Origin: Competibacter sp963695105
Lineage (GTDB): Bacteria; Pseudomonadota; Gammaproteobacteria; Competibacterales; Competibacteraceae
Direction of reading: 5' to 3'
Assembly: GCA_963695105.1 (NCBI GenBank)
Contig: CAVOGC010000055.1
Location: 1 to 64,000, forward strand
DNA length: 64,000 bases
In this document: positions 63,245 to 64,000 of the stretch, one piece after another
Layout of the letters: every line of letters begins with the position of its first letter
How positions within the stretch are numbered: position 1 is the first letter of the stretch
Made by a program: the position numbers and the translations under genes
The notes under the pieces: generated by a model
Told to the model about the DNA's origin: nothing
The model's database searches: none
What the model saw: only the letters and a program-made list of their open reading frames with translations

Positions 63245-64000
63245 ATGCGCCGAGTCGTCTTTAATCAGAAAGGGGGAGTGGGCAAATCCACCATCGCGTG
63301 CAATCTGGCCGCCATCAGCGCCGCGCGCGGGCGGCGGACCCTGCTGGTGGACCTGGACCCACAGGCCAACGCCTCCCGCTACCTGCTGGGCGACGCCCTG
63401 GACGAGCAGAAGAAAACCCTTGCCCACTTTTTCGACGACATCCTGGCCTACAAGCTGTTTCCCGACAAACCGGAGGCCTACGTCGCGCCGACGCCTTTCC
63501 CCAACCTGGGCGTGCTGCCGTCCGATCCCCGCCTGGAGGAACTGCAACTCAAGCTGGAATCCCGCTACAAGATGTACAAGCTGCGCGAGGCGCTGGAAAC
63601 CCTCAAGGAATTCGACGACATCTTCATCGACACACCCCCGGCGCTGAACTTCTACACCCGCTCGGCCCTGATCGCCGCCGATACCTGCCTGATCCCCTTC
63701 GATTGCGACGACTTCTCCCGCCGCGCCCTGTACACCCTGATGGACAGCGTCCGCGAAATCCAGGCCGACCACAATCGCGCGCTGCGGGTGGAAGGCATCG
63801 TGGTCAACCACTATCAGGCCCGCGCCAATTTGCCGGTGCGGCTGGTCGAGGAACTGCGCGGCGAGGGGTTGCCGGTGCTGGAAGCGTTTCTGTCCGCTTC
63901 GATCAAGATCCGCGAGTCGCACGCTCAGGCCCGGCCGATGATCCATCTCGATCCCAAGCACAAGCTCAGCCGCGAGTTCGAAGCGCTCTACGACTTGCTG
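63245..64000 (+). CDS. ParA/Soj-family ATPase, cut by the right edge
   Basis: The first 252 residues are present; no stop is reached. The deviant Walker A motif QKGGVGKSTIACNLA is at residues 8-22, followed by LLVDLDPQANAS, and DDIFIDTPPALNFYTRSAL contains the A' aspartate. ParA proteins position chromosomes, plasmids or large protein complexes. It is not beside a visible parB, gidA or gidB, so it is more likely an orphan ParA or part of another positioning system than the chromosomal segregation ParA. A possible promoter is TTGACT at 63200-63205, with only weak -10 candidates. Confidence 0.9.
   Translation, partial: MRRVVFNQKGGVGKSTIACNLAAISAARGRRTLLVDLDPQANASRYLLGDALDEQKKTLAHFFDDILAYKLFPDKPEAYVAPTPFPNLGVLPSDPRLEELQLKLESRYKMYKLREALETLKEFDDIFIDTPPALNFYTRSALIAADTCLIPFDCDDFSRRALYTLMDSVREIQADHNRALRVEGIVVNHYQARANLPVRLVEELRGEGLPVLEAFLSASIKIRESHAQARPMIHLDPKHKLSREFEALYDLL

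Noticed and set aside
62519..63961. A 480-residue minus-strand reading frame covering the ParA gene
   Set aside because: Its first 330 residues are antisense to the well-supported ParA gene and have no family features; only the part from 62980 is accepted.

Overview
The window reads as one contiguous stretch of a high-GC gammaproteobacterial chromosome. Supporting signs are a merged str and S10 ribosomal operon, a mutY-yggX pair beside tRNA-Phe, RecB/RecD homologues, a FimX-like protein and ispG. The gene mix would fit a Competibacter-like carbon-storing bacterium, but I could not test that and give it only as a guess. No rRNA, CRISPR array, insertion sequence or phage is visible. 

Layout. 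(1) 1-9755, minus strand: rpsL-rpsG-fusA-tuf-rpsJ-rplC-rplD-rplW-rplB-rpsS-rplV-rpsC-rplP-rpmC-rpsQ-rplN, running off the left edge, with one near-consensus promoter upstream of rpsL. (2) 9870-19536: a DNA-defence and repair block with a single-chain restriction-methylase (two frameshifts), a Uma2-type nuclease fold, recD (frameshift plus in-frame stop) and, divergent from it, an intact recB; recC is not here. (3) 19.7-26.9 kb: ilvD, a FimX-like protein with two receiver domains, a YeeZ-like SDR protein, mutY, yggX, tRNA-Phe with its own promoter, and a small unknown gene. (4) 27-49 kb: acyl-CoA metabolism. An AraC regulator is divergent from SDR-ACAD-AMACR-thioesterase-BadI-like-thioesterase. 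Then comes a minus-strand operon of an acyl-CoA ligase and a branched-chain amino-acid type ABC transporter (G-H-M-K-F). Divergent from that is a leucine-degradation operon liuA-B-C-D-E plus acetoacetyl-CoA synthetase, with liuC frameshifted. (5) 49.6-56.7 kb: a four-gene signalling cassette of a FecR-TPR-beta-barrel outer-membrane protein, an 82-residue orphan, a CHASE2 histidine kinase and a sigma-54 response regulator. This is the best candidate for a poorly described system. (6) 57-64 kb: an XRE regulator, a DedA-PAP2-LssY fusion, a cysteine hydrolase, ispG, a lipoprotein with an unknown partner, and a ParA-type ATPase cut by the right edge. 

How the parts work together. Section 4 makes a coherent unit: uptake of branched-chain amino acids or acids, CoA activation, dehydrogenation, carboxylation and cleavage to acetyl-CoA and acetoacetate, with acetoacetate recovered by AacS. 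Section 5 looks like a surface-to-promoter relay. 

Four otherwise conserved genes (rpmC, the methylase, recD, liuC) carry five single-base insertions between them, and recD also has a nonsense codon. All five shifts go the same way, so sequence error must be excluded before calling any of these genes dead.
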